Of a DNA stretch of 45,708 nucleotides, positions 1 to 10,449 are shown piece by piece. The stretch spans positions 45,918 to 91,625 of the forward strand of contig JH154132.1 in assembly GCA_000226015.1 (NCBI GenBank), given 5' to 3'. A program made the translations under genes and the position numbers. Source of the DNA: Mnemiopsis leidyi (Eukaryota > Ctenophora > Tentaculata > Lobata > Bolinopsidae). Position 1 is the stretch's first letter. The number at the start of each line of letters is the position of its first letter. The notes under the pieces were generated by a model. That model did no database searches and was not told the origin of the DNA. It worked only from the letters and a program-made list of their open reading frames with translations.

Positions 1-711
1 ATATTTACTTGCGTTTGACATTGTATCTCTGGTCACAGACATACAAATTTCTTCAAACTTGCTCAGATGGTGTATTTTATGATTGTCTAACTACCTGCAA
101 AGTTTAATCAAAATCGTATAGTTCAAACTCCTGTTATTCAAGAATCCGGCAAAAATCCGGCAAAACGCTCTCAAGTAGCCCTCGCTAGTATAAAATTGTC
201 CTTGAGTTCAAGTTAATTTAGCATAGCATTTCTTCAAAGCAAATGGTTACAATATCTCTAATCTTAAGTGTTGGGATCAATCTTAGAAATGGAATGGGCG
301 CTTGATTCTGGTTTTAGATTACTTTGATTGTGTTATGTGGCCCTTTGAGTTCATAAATCATAATATTAAGATTTGCACAATTTAAATTTAAATTTGCAAC
401 ATCATTGAACAACATAAGAATCTATATAAGTTGGTAATTTCATGCTTTCATGACTCTGTATCGGAACAGATCGCCTAAAAGACTTCATAAGAAAATTCAA
501 GACTTCAATGATAAACAAGTAACTACATAACATACTTATACACCTTAACTCTAACTTGAGCAAATAATTGCAGAATTTTTCCCTTATTGTAGAAAACTAT
601 CCTGTAAATTATAGCAAAAACTAAAGGAAAAAATGTTTCCTAAACAGGTTTCCACAGCACTGACCGATAGAAATTCAGATCTCAGCTTCAAGACCAGAAA
701 AATTGCAAATT
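1..711. other. Non-coding flank downstream of the PH-domain gene
   Basis: AT-rich sequence with no long open frame and no repeat that I recognise. It would contain the 3' untranslated region of the minus-strand gene ending at 712; I see no convincing AATAAA on that strand. Confidence 0.4.
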
Positions 712-1992
712 TCACAAATGACCTAGCTTATCCAATGTTTTAGAAACTTTAGAAAGGTCAAAATTGGACTGAGGATTGTTATTAATTTCCGCGATGATCT
801 TTTTCAACAAGATACTCTTCTTAGTTTTATCGTCACCTGCTGGTAGCCTACCCCCGGATTCATTAAGCACTTTCTTCATAATGTCACTCAACCGTGCTCG
901 TTCTCTAGACACGCTAGATGTAACAGTTTTGACAGATCTTTCATCCTCAGAATTATTTCCATATCGAATGCTTTCTTCTGTCTTTTTTGTCACTCTGTGT
1001 GTACGCTTGTCTGTGTCGGATCCATCAGTTGAGTCGTTACCAAGCTTGACTTGTTTATGTTTTCCAGATTTATTGCTACCAATAGATTCGTCAGCATTTA
1101 TCCCCGCAGCTACATTAAAAGACGTGCCGATAGTGTTTTCACTTGATGAGCTAGCAATTTTACTATCCTTACGATAACATCTACCTCCTGACACATCGCT
1201 GTCAAATTGTTTTTGAAGATAAGATTCTCTTACAACATTACTTTCATGGTTACAGTGGTTATGACGTTCTGTGCTATAAGGATCACGTTGTGTTCGATTA
1301 GCTTCCTTGTCAGAGTACTGGATAGGAGAAGTTAAAGTTTTGAAACCAAGCAGCTCATTATGAACTTCAACTTTCTTTCTCATCACCCCCTCCCAAATCT
1401 TGAAGTAATCATCTAAGTGTTCCCTAACCTCATTATACCGTCGAGTTCCACGTTTGTATCGACCACTTGTGATATTTTCTAGAAGTTTCTCACCCACATC
1501 CATCTTTAACAAGGTGGTAGCGCTAAAGAGTTTTTGTTGGAGAATCCTGGAATTCTTCTCCATTTCAACCAGATCGATAGCAAGGATAGACAGATATGAT
1601 ACACGGTCAACCCATTTGTCCCGCTCCACTGAGGTTTGACAACAAAACGTGAAGGATGGTTGGATGTTACCCGGAATATCACTGATGGAAAAGAAGAAAG
1701 TTCGCTGTTTGTAGTTATCCAGATCAGGCCTAGGGCTTACATCAACCCCTGCTAATGGAATCAGTTGTTGGCACTTCTCAGACATTTTTTCTTCGGGATC
1801 GAAGCGTTTAGCAAGAGATTTGTCGTGGATGATCATTATCTTAGCAAAGCTGTCAATCACTGCAAAAACGGTTTTGAAGGTCGTGGACCATGTTGCAGGC
1901 AGACTCAATTTTACAACCCCCCAGTAGATGTACCTTCGTTCTGTCTTATTCTCGGTTAACAGGGAAGAAGATGGTTGAGACTCAATTTTGAG
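712..1992 (-). CDS. PH-domain protein, 3'-terminal coding exon
   Basis: An open frame of 426 codons ends in a stop at 712. It enters directly after an acceptor-like TTTGTGTAG, with the exon starting at 1992 in phase 0. The first 130 residues read as a pleckstrin homology domain: a basic aromatic first strand (ERRYIYWGVVKLS), strands around FAVIDSFAKIMIIH, and a final helix with the usual Trp (SVERDKWVDRVSYL). PH domains bind phosphoinositides or proteins at membranes. After this comes a charged helical stretch, then a Ser/Thr/Asn-rich, probably disordered region, and a short amphipathic C-terminus. No Met precedes the PH domain in frame, so at least one upstream exon is missing; I found no good candidate between 1993 and 2554. 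The upstream neighbour on the same strand is the SHOC1-like gene. The first exon may lie beyond it, or the message may be trans-spliced. I do not recognise the specific family. Confidence 0.65.
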   Translation of the reverse strand, partial: LKIESQPSSSLLTENKTERRYIYWGVVKLSLPATWSTTFKTVFAVIDSFAKIMIIHDKSLAKRFDPEEKMSEKCQQLIPLAGVDVSPRPDLDNYKQRTFFFSISDIPGNIQPSFTFCCQTSVERDKWVDRVSYLSILAIDLVEMEKNSRILQQKLFSATTLLKMDVGEKLLENITSGRYKRGTRRYNEVREHLDDYFKIWEGVMRKKVEVHNELLGFKTLTSPIQYSDKEANRTQRDPYSTERHNHCNHESNVVRESYLQKQFDSDVSGGRCYRKDSKIASSSSENTIGTSFNVAAGINADESIGSNKSGKHKQVKLGNDSTDGSDTDKRTHRVTKKTEESIRYGNNSEDERSVKTVTSSVSRERARLSDIMKKVLNESGGRLPAGDDKTKKSILLKKIIAEINNNPQSNFDLSKVSKTLDKLGHL

Positions 1993-2554
1993 CTACACAA
2001 AGTCGCTTAGGTTTCACAATTCACATCTGAGCGGCAAGTAGTAGGTATAGTAACCTACTTTTAATCGTCCAAGGCGATGTTCGTATCAGAATTTCTTTTC
2101 ACGGTGAAACATGCTGAAAATAGTAACATAAAATTTCATCACAATAAGTTAAACAGTTTTCAACAGTCATTCTATATTTAGAGGGGGAGCTGTAATTGCC
2201 TGTAGGGTAAAATAAGTGTTTATAAGTGAACAAGACAAGTTAACAAGACAAGTAACTAAATCAACAAACGGGATATAAATCAGAAATCATTGGGTGCTTT
2301 AACAATACTTAGGTAACAATTTTATCGCAAATACCAAAATTAAAGAAGAAATTTTCAACGTAGAATAAACTTTAAGAACTTTATGGTTGAAAAAGAATAA
2401 CTGTACAATTTAATAATAATTGATAGCTATTGAATTTTAAATCTCATCGTTCCTAAACAGTATATTTTCGATATCATAAACACAACGTAAATGTAAATGT
2501 TGGACATCTTAAATTCTACCAGATATCTCTCACTTCTCCAAATCTGAACCGTGC
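1993..2554. other. Gap between PH-domain exon and SHOC1-like gene
   Basis: About 560 AT-rich bases between two minus-strand genes. I looked for a first exon of the PH gene: the ATG codons on the minus strand (near 2026, 2112, 2129, 2139 and 2170) run into stops without a good donor. An ATTAAA on the minus strand (TTTAAT on + near 2409) could be the SHOC1 polyadenylation signal. Confidence 0.3.
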
Positions 2555-5500
2555 CTACTTTCCAATAAACAGAGTAGCCTGACCGTCGTTTTTAATATTG
2601 TCCCTATCTACCATTACCTTTCTATGCTTACTAAAACTAAAAGAATATTTATGTTTTTCTTCGACAGCTCGTTTATTTTGTGGCAATCCAGGACAACTGT
2701 TTCTGGAAAAAAATGGTCGGACAACATTCTGAGGTTTCATAGGCGTTTTTATGAAGCTGCTGTATTTATTAGCACTGCCTGGTCTTAGTCTTGGAGTTTG
2801 GTATGTGCTAGATAGAGCTTCCCCCATGTCAAATGAAGAGTTGAGAGGAGGGAGGGATGTTCTCTGATATGATAAGTCAGGTGAACCTAACTGGGTCGGA
2901 GTGTACTCTTGGACCGAGGGCTGAGTATCGAATTGTACTGTTTTATTCTGATCTGATTGTGCTTCCAAGTGAACAGCCCCATGGAACTCTTTCAAATAGT
3001 TTTCAGGAATCACTGGCATGTTCTGTATCATTTCTTCCAATTCCAATTCCATCAAATCTTTAAGAGAGTATGTGGTGAGCATTATTTGGGCCACATATGA
3101 GTTTATGCTGGGTACCCGAGATAGTATTTTTTCATGATTACTTTCCTCTTCCGTTAACCAGGTTCTTTTTAACCACAACTCTGTAGATTTCCATTGAACA
3201 CCTACATTCGCTTTTGCTTCATGAGCTATTCTGACAATTCTCTTGCAAATTTCGTCAACTGAAAGGCAATAGAAAAACCGTATCTTGAATACATCAGGTT
3301 GGAAATGAGCTGTTGAAGCAAAAACAACCGAATACAGATCAACATGATGACAGGAAGACACATCAAATATCACATTCATAAACGTATAACTTAACGAAAT
3401 TTTTATAAAGAGAGCCGAGAGTAACCTAACTTGCCTGATTTCACTTAAATTTTTCACGATCACAACGCAAGTTCTCTCGTCGATAATCACAGTTTCATGT
3501 GAATATTGATCCACAGCTTTGCGTTGAAACACCACGAAATTGTACTCAGACTCCAGGTATTGAAGAACCTTGTAATCTAATGAAGAATAAGTGATCACTT
3601 TGAATTCCTTTAAAGTATCTCTGGAGCTGTCACCAATGTCGGGAAGTATTGTTTTCATGATGTAATGTTTTGCCTTGCTGTTTAAAACCCTGCTTTTTAA
3701 ACCTGCTGTTGTCTCATTGTACTCAATAATTGTGGAAAAGTCCTCCAATGGAAATTCAGGTAAAATATCTTCCGTATTTATAAGATAGCACTTGTAGTCA
3801 GGAAAAGAGATAGCAGGAGCAACAGGAACACCGCTTATTTTCACAATTGTGTCAAGAAGGACACTTTTGACTTGACGAGCTCCATTTATCATTATAAGAC
3901 ATTTTCCAGGGTCATTACAGAGAATGTAGCACAATTTCAGCATTTTTGGCGTTTTATGGCCGGAAAGCACAGCCTGAAATTGAATCTGACTCAAGTCTTT
4001 AATACAAAGAGCAAGTCGATCGTCTTCGTTTTGGATTGACTTAAGAAAATCTAGACTTGCTTCTGTGTCAAGCTGAAGAGCCATGTCAAAAGCAATTTTC
4101 ATAGGAATTAGCTTAAGTAGACTTTTACAAGCCATCTTGTCATCACACTTGATGTTTTCTTTGAGGAGGAATTCCAGAGACGCTTTTTCAATCTTGATAA
4201 ATGACTGTGGGTCCTTGAGTATGCCTTTTGAAACCAACTTTGTTATTTCAAATCGACAGTATTCATAAATTCTTGCGACAAATTTTGAAGTTATCTCATC
4301 GGCATTACAATTTATTTCTTCAGAATAAATTTCGTCATGCTTATCTGAAACAATCACACTAGCGGTTGAAGCACTAGTGCACTTGTCGCCATCATTTGTC
4401 GAAATCTCAGATCCTATTTTTCGGAGAGCCATGAACTGTGTTACAGAGTCATTGAGATCAAATTTGTTTCTTGTTGTGAAAACTTTTGGCAACAAACCCA
4501 GTTGTGGTACTCCCGAGCATGATTGAGGGCTTTTTACATCAAATTCTTTACATTCTTGCAAACTGATTTCTGCATCTGATTCTGACTTAAATTCTTCACA
4601 AAAAGTTTGACATGAGGACCAGTCTGGCATAGTGTGATGGGAATTAATATGATTGTGCTGATAAGTTAAATTTTGCATGGTCTCCTTAACATTGACAGAG
4701 ACAGATTCAATTGCAAATGGATTCCATGTTAAAGAATTTAGATGGTCGGCCATTGGTTCGATTGTCTTTAGCGCAATAGGGGTGTCGAATCTGGGATATA
4801 AGCTGTCTGTGTGACCTAGGCTCAATGTAGGATGAGATAACTGTAAGTGTTTGACAGATGATGGACAAGGTTCGATTAGATTCAAGTCCCATGTAGACAA
4901 ATCTAAAGTTTCTTCTTCAATATCAACAAATTGGTAGTTAAAATCACATAGCCTAGAAATACTTTTATCATGGTCGCCCTTATAATTGCACGATAATGGG
5001 CATTCTATTAGGTTTTTAGCTAGTTCATCATTGATGCTTTTCTTGGTTGGAACAGCAGTTAGCTTCATGTTATGGCATAGATTTATTTGTTTATTAAGCA
5101 TTTTGCCAGCAAAAATTGCCTCATCAATTCTATGAAATGAACAAGCGTCAAACCCACTGCATAGCAGTGGTCTCAAAATAGCAGCTTCTTTCGGAGACGA
5201 CAAAAACATCAGACGTTTTTTATCTGATGCAACTTCTTTTCCAATATCAGGCACGTTACAAGGGCCCACTCTGTCCACTGGAACATATCTTATGTCGCTG
5301 ATGCGATTAAGGCAAATTTTGCTGTCAAAATCAAATGAGGTATTAACAATGATTGGTGAATCAAGAATACTATGATGATCGACAAAGTTTTCAATAACAA
5401 GTCCATGTGTAACATCTGCAGAAATAATTTTGCTAGATGGCTCTTCCTGTCTAACTGCAAAGGTATTTTTGCTGCTTGTTAAGAGTTGCAATTCATGTTG

Positions 5501-5692
5501 CGATTCTTGAAGGGGAGAGGTACATAGGTCAGAGACAAAAGCATCCCAAGGCTTCCTGTAAACTTCTCCTTCAACTGACCCAAAACCTTTTTCAGCAAAG
5601 CTGAAGTTATTTTTCAACAGTAAGCTTCGCAATTTTCTCTGACGTTTTGCTATACTTTTAGAGAAATAATCAACTCCATAAAATTTGGGCAT
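2555..5692 (-). CDS. SHOC1: SHOC1-like (ZIP2/XPF-like) meiotic crossover protein
   Basis: Single open frame of 1045 codons, starting at an ATG with an in-frame stop three codons upstream. In known species SHOC1 pairs with SPO16, binds branched DNA and is needed for meiotic crossovers; its core is an inactive XPF-type nuclease fold plus a helix-hairpin-helix (HhH) segment. Here residues 1-450 are poorly conserved. Roughly residues 470-830 are well ordered and contain an XPF-like core around 700-760 (FVVFQRKAVDQYS, then IIDERTCVVIVKNL) without the full ERK nuclease motif. Residues 845-910 match the SHOC1 HhH region (TEEESNHEKILSRVPSINS, VAQIMLTTYSLKDLMELEL, NMPVIPENYLKEFH). The tail holds a conserved-looking FSRNSCPGLPQNKR near 996 and a basic end. 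Vertebrate SHOC1 has many introns; this copy has none in its coding part. The assignment rests on remembered family sequence, not on a search. Confidence 0.7.
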   Translation of the reverse strand: MPKFYGVDYFSKSIAKRQRKLRSLLLKNNFSFAEKGFGSVEGEVYRKPWDAFVSDLCTSPLQESQHELQLLTSSKNTFAVRQEEPSSKIISADVTHGLVIENFVDHHSILDSPIIVNTSFDFDSKICLNRISDIRYVPVDRVGPCNVPDIGKEVASDKKRLMFLSSPKEAAILRPLLCSGFDACSFHRIDEAIFAGKMLNKQINLCHNMKLTAVPTKKSINDELAKNLIECPLSCNYKGDHDKSISRLCDFNYQFVDIEEETLDLSTWDLNLIEPCPSSVKHLQLSHPTLSLGHTDSLYPRFDTPIALKTIEPMADHLNSLTWNPFAIESVSVNVKETMQNLTYQHNHINSHHTMPDWSSCQTFCEEFKSESDAEISLQECKEFDVKSPQSCSGVPQLGLLPKVFTTRNKFDLNDSVTQFMALRKIGSEISTNDGDKCTSASTASVIVSDKHDEIYSEEINCNADEITSKFVARIYEYCRFEITKLVSKGILKDPQSFIKIEKASLEFLLKENIKCDDKMACKSLLKLIPMKIAFDMALQLDTEASLDFLKSIQNEDDRLALCIKDLSQIQFQAVLSGHKTPKMLKLCYILCNDPGKCLIMINGARQVKSVLLDTIVKISGVPVAPAISFPDYKCYLINTEDILPEFPLEDFSTIIEYNETTAGLKSRVLNSKAKHYIMKTILPDIGDSSRDTLKEFKVITYSSLDYKVLQYLESEYNFVVFQRKAVDQYSHETVIIDERTCVVIVKNLSEIRQVRLLSALFIKISLSYTFMNVIFDVSSCHHVDLYSVVFASTAHFQPDVFKIRFFYCLSVDEICKRIVRIAHEAKANVGVQWKSTELWLKRTWLTEEESNHEKILSRVPSINSYVAQIMLTTYSLKDLMELELEEMIQNMPVIPENYLKEFHGAVHLEAQSDQNKTVQFDTQPSVQEYTPTQLGSPDLSYQRTSLPPLNSSFDMGEALSSTYQTPRLRPGSANKYSSFIKTPMKPQNVVRPFFSRNSCPGLPQNKRAVEEKHKYSFSFSKHRKVMVDRDNIKNDGQATLFIGK

Positions 5693-5740
5693 TTCAGATC
5701 ATCTGACATACTTGTAGCATCCTGGAAAATTGAAGTTAAA
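5693..5740 (-). promoter_or_regulatory. Splice acceptor just upstream of the SHOC1-like start codon
   Basis: On the minus strand a strong acceptor (TTTTAACTTCAATTTTCCAG, AG at 5723-5722) lies 28 bases before the ATG. It would define a 5'UTR exon starting at 5721, through either a cis intron or spliced-leader trans-splicing. The leader contains a short upstream frame of eight codons. Confidence 0.45.
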
Positions 5741-6192
5741 ATAGTACAGCGATCAGTATTCTTGTGGAGGCGCTGCTTTGGCAAACTCCATCCGCCACAG
5801 ACAGCAGACTATCAAAATATACTACTCATGGACAAATGGCATTTTTCAAACCTGCTTATCACCAACATGAACTAACTAAACATTCCCACAAGACTGTCTA
5901 TCCATCAAGCAAGAAACCAGCTTGTTTATCGAAATCAGTGAATCCAATACACCCAGGGATCAACTGTGATCCCGGTGAAATCCTGGTCCCGGCTAAATCA
6001 GCCTATTTTTGAACCCCAGTCCCGGTCAATATCGTGAAATTTACCGGGTTTTCGACCGGGATTTCGTATTAAATTGTGAAATTTAATTTTAATTTATTAC
6101 TGAATTTTTAAATTTGCATTGAAGATATTTTAAGGTAAGATACATTAAAATTATCTAAATGAGACGAAAATCACTCATTTGAAGAAAATTCT
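5741..6192. other. Intergenic sequence with CCCGGT-rich repeats
   Basis: No gene seen. Between about 5950 and 6070 the motif CCCGGT / ACCGGG recurs in both orientations (for example GATCCCGGTGAAATCCTGG and ACCGGGTTTTCGACCGGG). This could be the end of a DNA transposon, possibly the hAT element whose broken transposase lies at 6380-6788; that link is a guess. Confidence 0.3.
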
Positions 6193-6299
6193 TGCAGAAT
6201 CAAACTGTGATTCAATGTTGGGAATATTTAACTTTAATAGACAAAATAATTTGTGCAGAATCAAACTGTGATTCAACGTTGGGAATATTTAACTTCAAT
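6193..6299. repeat. Two-copy tandem repeat, period 61
   Basis: A 46-base block beginning TGCAGAATCAAACTGTGATT occurs at 6193-6238 and again at 6254-6299 with only two differences. Inside each block GAATCAAACTGTGATTC is itself a near-perfect inverted repeat. Confidence 0.85.
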
Positions 6300-6379
6300 G
6301 AATTAAATTTACAAAGAAGTTCACACAGGTATGTTTAAATTTTAGAACACAACCGTGGCCTGGACACATTCAGTCGTCC

Positions 6380-6788
6380 TAATCAACTGAGCCGATACTT
6401 AATTCTATTCCACTGTCGTCTTCAGAATCTGTTATGAGGATACTCAGGTCATCTTCCGATTCCTCATCTGGGGTTTCTCTCCAAGCTATTGGGTGAACGG
6501 AAGTCCGCAAGTGAAGATTCTAGATTGTTAAAGTCATAATCCATACTGTCTGGTTTGAGCTGAACCCTGTTGCCATTTTTTGCCACCTTGAATGCATGTT
6601 CACTGGCCACAGTTTGGGTATAATTTGTTGTTTCTCTGCCAAAACTCAAGAGGGCCCACAATCTGCAGCGAGAGTCTTTCTTTCATAAACCTAGTTATCT
6701 TCTCTATTATTACGTTATTAGGAAAATCTGGTCCAGCTAAGGTACCCCAAAATATCTGATTCCAGGCGATGTCATCTTCATTGTCCAT
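6380..6788 (-). pseudogene. hAT-family transposase C-terminal remnant
   Basis: Two overlapping minus-strand frames read as the C-terminal dimerisation region of hAT transposases, but only if a frameshift near 6610 is allowed. The first frame gives PLEFWQRNNKLYPN. The second gives SEHAFKVAKNGNR followed by VQLKPDSMD. In intact family members these form the order PLEYW, YPNLA, PSERVFS, KRNRL, so the order and spacing fit. A further shift and an acidic tail follow. No catalytic domain is visible upstream, so this is a dead fragment. Confidence 0.65.
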
Positions 6789-7079
6789 TATCTGCGCTTA
6801 TTGCTGCAGATCTCCCCTAACTTAACCTCTTTTCGAGTTTTGAGATAAAAAGTTACCCAGCTGCATTACAAGAAACAGCTAGATATTACAAGAAACAGTT
6901 CGAAATATTTAAGGACAGTTCAAAAAAGCAATGTATGATCATAAATGGCTCACTAAACAGAGGAAGAAAACAAGGAGGTACCTTAAAGCCTGAGGACTCT
7001 GGTGGCATATAAAGTCTCAAATAAATAGTATGGCCCGTGTAGTCAATCAATTTATCTTAGTCCTACGGATGACTACGAA

Positions 7080-8050
7080 GTGAACAAAACTATCTGTAGT
7101 CTGAAGAACAAATCCATGCTCGATTCTAAAATAGAATCGATGCACAATAACAAATATTGTAAACTCTTCTTTCTCTGGAGAATATTTCCACATGATCTTA
7201 AAACTGCTAGGGTAATACCTATTCACAAAGGGGGCTCAAAAGACGAAGTTTCAAACTATCGACCCATATCAATACTGAGCTCTTTCTCGAAAATTTATGA
7301 AAAACTGATGCATAAAAGAGTTTCGGAATTTATAGACAAAAATTACTCCCTCTTTGAAAACCAGTATGGGTTTCGGCTTTCTCAAAGCTCAAAACAGCAT
7401 ACTGCAATGTCTCGGATAAAATTAGACTGCACTTCTATTACTAATAGACTACATGTACAGTAAAGCTTTTGACGTTAAAGATCATTCCATACTGCGAAAA
7501 AAACTGGGGCATTATGGTATCCGTGGCGTAGTACTGAGATGATTTGAATCTTACCTAACAGGCAGTGAATAATATGTATCAATAAATGGGACACATTCTT
7601 CCTGTAGGCCCATTAAACATGGTGTCCCCCAAGGGTCGATCTAGGGTCCTCTACTCTTTGTTATATACATTCATGACCTTCCACAAATAAGTAGATTGAC
7701 TAAGTTCATTCTCTAAGCAGATGATGCTAATATCATAATCACATGTCAGTCAATGCACGAAATAACTGAGGAATTGAGTCGCATTACGCTAATCTTAGTA
7801 AATTGGGTACAACGAAATGGTCTAGTATTGAATCTCAAAAAAATAAATTACATGTATTTTCCAAAAAAGGTCGACACATCATCTGTTCAAATTACAAATG
7901 ATGGGACTGAGAAGCCAAATTTCTAGGTGTGATCATAGATGAGAAACTTACGTGGGCCAGCCACATAAGAGCACTAATAACCAAAATTTCAAGATACATT
8001 GCTGTAATGTACAGACTCAAGAAAATGTTACCATATAAAGCACAACAATA
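7080..8050 (+). pseudogene. Non-LTR retrotransposon reverse transcriptase, decayed
   Basis: The first open part (7080-7460) carries the RT fingers and palm entrance: DLKTARVIPIHKGG, NYRPISILSSFSKIYEKLMH, FENQYGFRLSQSS. After a frameshift near 7450 the remaining RT motifs follow in order in broken frames: SKAFDVKDHSILRKKL, HYGIRG, the GVPQGS motif at about 7622, ADDAN (the catalytic ADD box, one stop just before it) at about 7720, and LGVIIDEKLTWASHI at about 7925. The pattern is that of CR1/Jockey-like elements. Several stops and shifts make it non-functional. No endonuclease domain is seen upstream. Confidence 0.8.
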
Positions 8051-8059
8051 AAGTTGCCT

Positions 8060-8230
8060 TAATTTAGTACGATATAAGATGTGCTTATATCAGAAATCTT
8101 GAAGAGAAGGAAAGTAGGGCAGTGGAAAAAATTAAGTGCAACCCCAAGCACCAAGGTCTTCTACAGTTATGCTAAATCCTTGTCGCGATCCGAAGCGGCA
8201 GCATCCAGCGTCACACTAAAAGTGAAAATC
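8060..8230 (+). pseudogene. Second non-LTR fragment, segment upstream of RT
   Basis: Reading with one frameshift near 8150 gives RNLEEKESRAVEKIKCNPKH followed by VFYSYAKSLSRSEAAAS. This resembles the stretch that precedes the RT domain in CR1/Jockey-like polyproteins (KxNPKxFxSYxKSxS). It lies after, not before, the RT fragment at 7080-8050, so it must come from a separate or rearranged copy. Confidence 0.55.
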
Positions 8231-8788
8231 TTGTACAGCATCGCGCACACTTTCGTCACTTCACTTTCCTTTATTCGCTCGGAGGGTCGGACATTGCCGC
8301 AGTGATACCAAACTCACGCAGACGGATATAATCTCGTCAAGTCGGACAAAGTCAGACAAGTAAAAATCATGTGTACACACAACACATAATCATACTCTGC
8401 GCCGCGCACTTATTTTTGGGCAATTATTGGTGCGGGATTTAGTTGCTACACGTTACCTAGCCCTGCAAAGCGCGCGGCGGCGTAGCCGCGCGGCCAACGT
8501 GAGACAAAGACTTAGTAGTTCACCTAACCAAATGTTTACGTACGCTGAGCGCGGCTGCTACGCACCTCTAGCTATTGTGGCGCGCGCGACGCACGCAAAG
8601 GGCTCTGGTTAGAGCAAGTTTTTTAAAATAAGAGCTGTGTTCTTAAGGAGTTGACCTCATTGCTAATAAGTCCGCACTTTCGCTTCATGTCACATGCACA
8701 GGCAGTTGGTGGCACATGCACATTTTTGAAACATGAACACATGTCCCATATTACCGGGCGTTCATGAAGAATAAAGCAAAATTTAAAT
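8231..8788. repeat. GC-rich dispersed repeat sequence
   Basis: No gene. The sequence is richer in CG than its surroundings and contains hairpin-like arms such as GCGGCGGCGTAGCCGCGCGGC near 8470. A copy of the element end (GACGGATATAATCTCGTCAA, 8321-8340) matches the inverted-repeat end at 8789 in reverse orientation. Similar text recurs at 10800-10930. Confidence 0.5.
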
Positions 8789-8874
8789 TGACGAGATTAC
8801 ATCCGTCTACCGTTCTAACGAAACGATTAAGATTCCCGTTTAGCTTTAGCTGTGTTGTCAGACGTTGCCTGACC

Positions 8875-8895
8875 TGCTGCCGCGAAGCGGCAGTC
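8875..8895. repeat. GC hairpin
   Basis: CTGCCGCGAAGCGGCAG is a perfect seven-base-pair stem with a GAA loop. A near copy occurs in reverse orientation at about 9676-9695, so the hairpin belongs to the dispersed repeat family. Confidence 0.6.
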
Positions 8896-9030
8896 CCCGC
8901 GCGCGAAGCGAAAAGCAATCAAAATTTAAATTTAAAGTATTAATGAATTCCTGAAATTACCTATAATTCATGAAATACCAAGCTTTGATTTATTAAAAAT
9001 TTACTTATTTGGAATTTGTAGATTTCGTTG

Positions 9031-9255
9031 CTAAACACGTATATCCCTGTGCGAGATTAGCGCGAAATTAGGACGGACGCGCGACGCATAAGCGTCCCGA
9101 TAGGACGCGCGCAGCGGGAGCAACAGGGCTATGTTGGCTTCAACGGGCGATGCGCGTTTAGAATTTCTTCGAAATTTCTTCGCCAGGCCAGAAATGCGTG
9201 ACAGCGCGTGATGGCCGCGACAGTAGGTTATCAACCTACAATGTTGGCTTAGCAA
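9031..9255 (-). repeat. Dispersed GC-rich repeat, copy 1
   Basis: Read on the minus strand this unit starts at a run containing GTTGATAACCTACTGTCGCG, continues through CACGCATTTCTGGCCTGGCG and CGCGCATCGCCCGTTGA, and ends near CTAATTTCGCGCTAA. The same order of blocks is found at 10450-10735 (both orientations) and 45395-45690. It encodes nothing convincing; the short open frames across it are by-products of its GC content. Confidence 0.7.
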
Positions 9256-9927
9256 TAGATTTTGGAGCTTTGACCTATTGTTTATTGGGCTAATCAGTAA
9301 ATTGTCAGTTTAACGTGTGCATTTGTCAAATGGATTCAGGTTGCTACAGTAGAGCACAAACCATAAAGTTTGCGTGCCCACCTTTGCTGCCTGAATTCAG
9401 AAGTTGTGCTTTTAAAAAAGTAAATTGAGTCATGACTCAAAGCTCCATTTGATATCATTTTCACGTTCCTAAACCTTATGGCCAGTGTTAAAAGTAGTAA
9501 ACAATCGAAAAGAGTAAAAACACACTCTGGTTGCTGCTACAAGTCAGCTACTATCGCAACAAGATAAAAATATAAAAACGATAGTAAGTAGGGCCAAAAA
9601 TTTTTCATAAAATTCTAAACAACTGTTTTGATGTCTGTGTGGCCACGCCGCCGCGCGCTTCGCGCGCGCCGGAGGCTGCCGCTTCGCGGCAGCAGGGCTA
9701 TGCAACGTGTAGCAATGTGTGGTTTTGTGATTTGGTGCACGAGTTTTTATGAAGTGAGGGTGAGTGGTTTGGAATTTGGAAGTTCTCATGATTCCATTGG
9801 CACGTATTTCCTAAACATTGAGCCTCAAGAAGTATGCTTTTTGTTCTTTATTTGACTAGGTTGAAAGAGGTGCAAATACCTTTGACCTTTGTCCGAGAGA
9901 ATTCTCTTGTCACTTGTGTACAGAGTT

Positions 9928-10416
9928 TCACAGGTGGGCAGCTATATAGGAAAATGAATTACTTTTCGTAGGTAAAATGATAACATTGCTTGTATGTCTA
10001 CGTGACATTGCAATGGCTTCATAAAGTGGGTAGGGAGTACGTGATTGAAATATCTTGAGGATTTCAGTTATACAATGGTATTTGAACAAGCTTTGAACTG
10101 TTAGAATTTTAAGTCTACCAAAAATTGGCTTTGTATGTCCTTTCTCGTAATATTCGACACCAAGTTTTTGCTGCTTATACGGCCTAGCACGAGCACAGGT
10201 TGATTGTTTGTTAAGATATGCATCAAAATCGCCAAAGAGTATTCTTATACGTTGCTTCTGCAGAACTTCATAAAGTTTGTCATTTGACTGATCCTTTATA
10301 GATGCACCCAAAACACTTATTCCATACGAAAGGTGTGATTCAAACAGAGACTTATAAATATTTAGGTATAAATCTGCTGGCACAGCTTTTCTGATTCTGC
10401 AGAGTTCGCGTTGCAA
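9928..10416 (-). pseudogene. Non-LTR retrotransposon RT C-terminal fragment
   Basis: A 162-codon open frame matches the region after the RT palm in CR1/Jockey-like elements: LYLNIYKSLFESHLSYGISV, then QKQRIRILFGD and LKILTVQSLFKYHCI. The frame is intact here but has no RT core of its own, and the element is cut off at about 10416. It lies within the inverted-repeat unit, in opposite orientation to the RT fragment at 7080-8050. Confidence 0.7.
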
Positions 10417-10449
10417 TTAAGCCCTTTTGCGCTTGTCGTGGTAATACCT

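Noticed and set aside
776..1177. 133-codon frame on the + strand
   Set aside because: It lies opposite the PH-domain exon and its translation has no domain features.
8427..9855. Short frames over the GC-rich repeats (8427, 9031, 9544, 9628)
   Set aside because: They follow the repeat sequence and its high CG content; the translations are Arg/Ala-rich without domain features.
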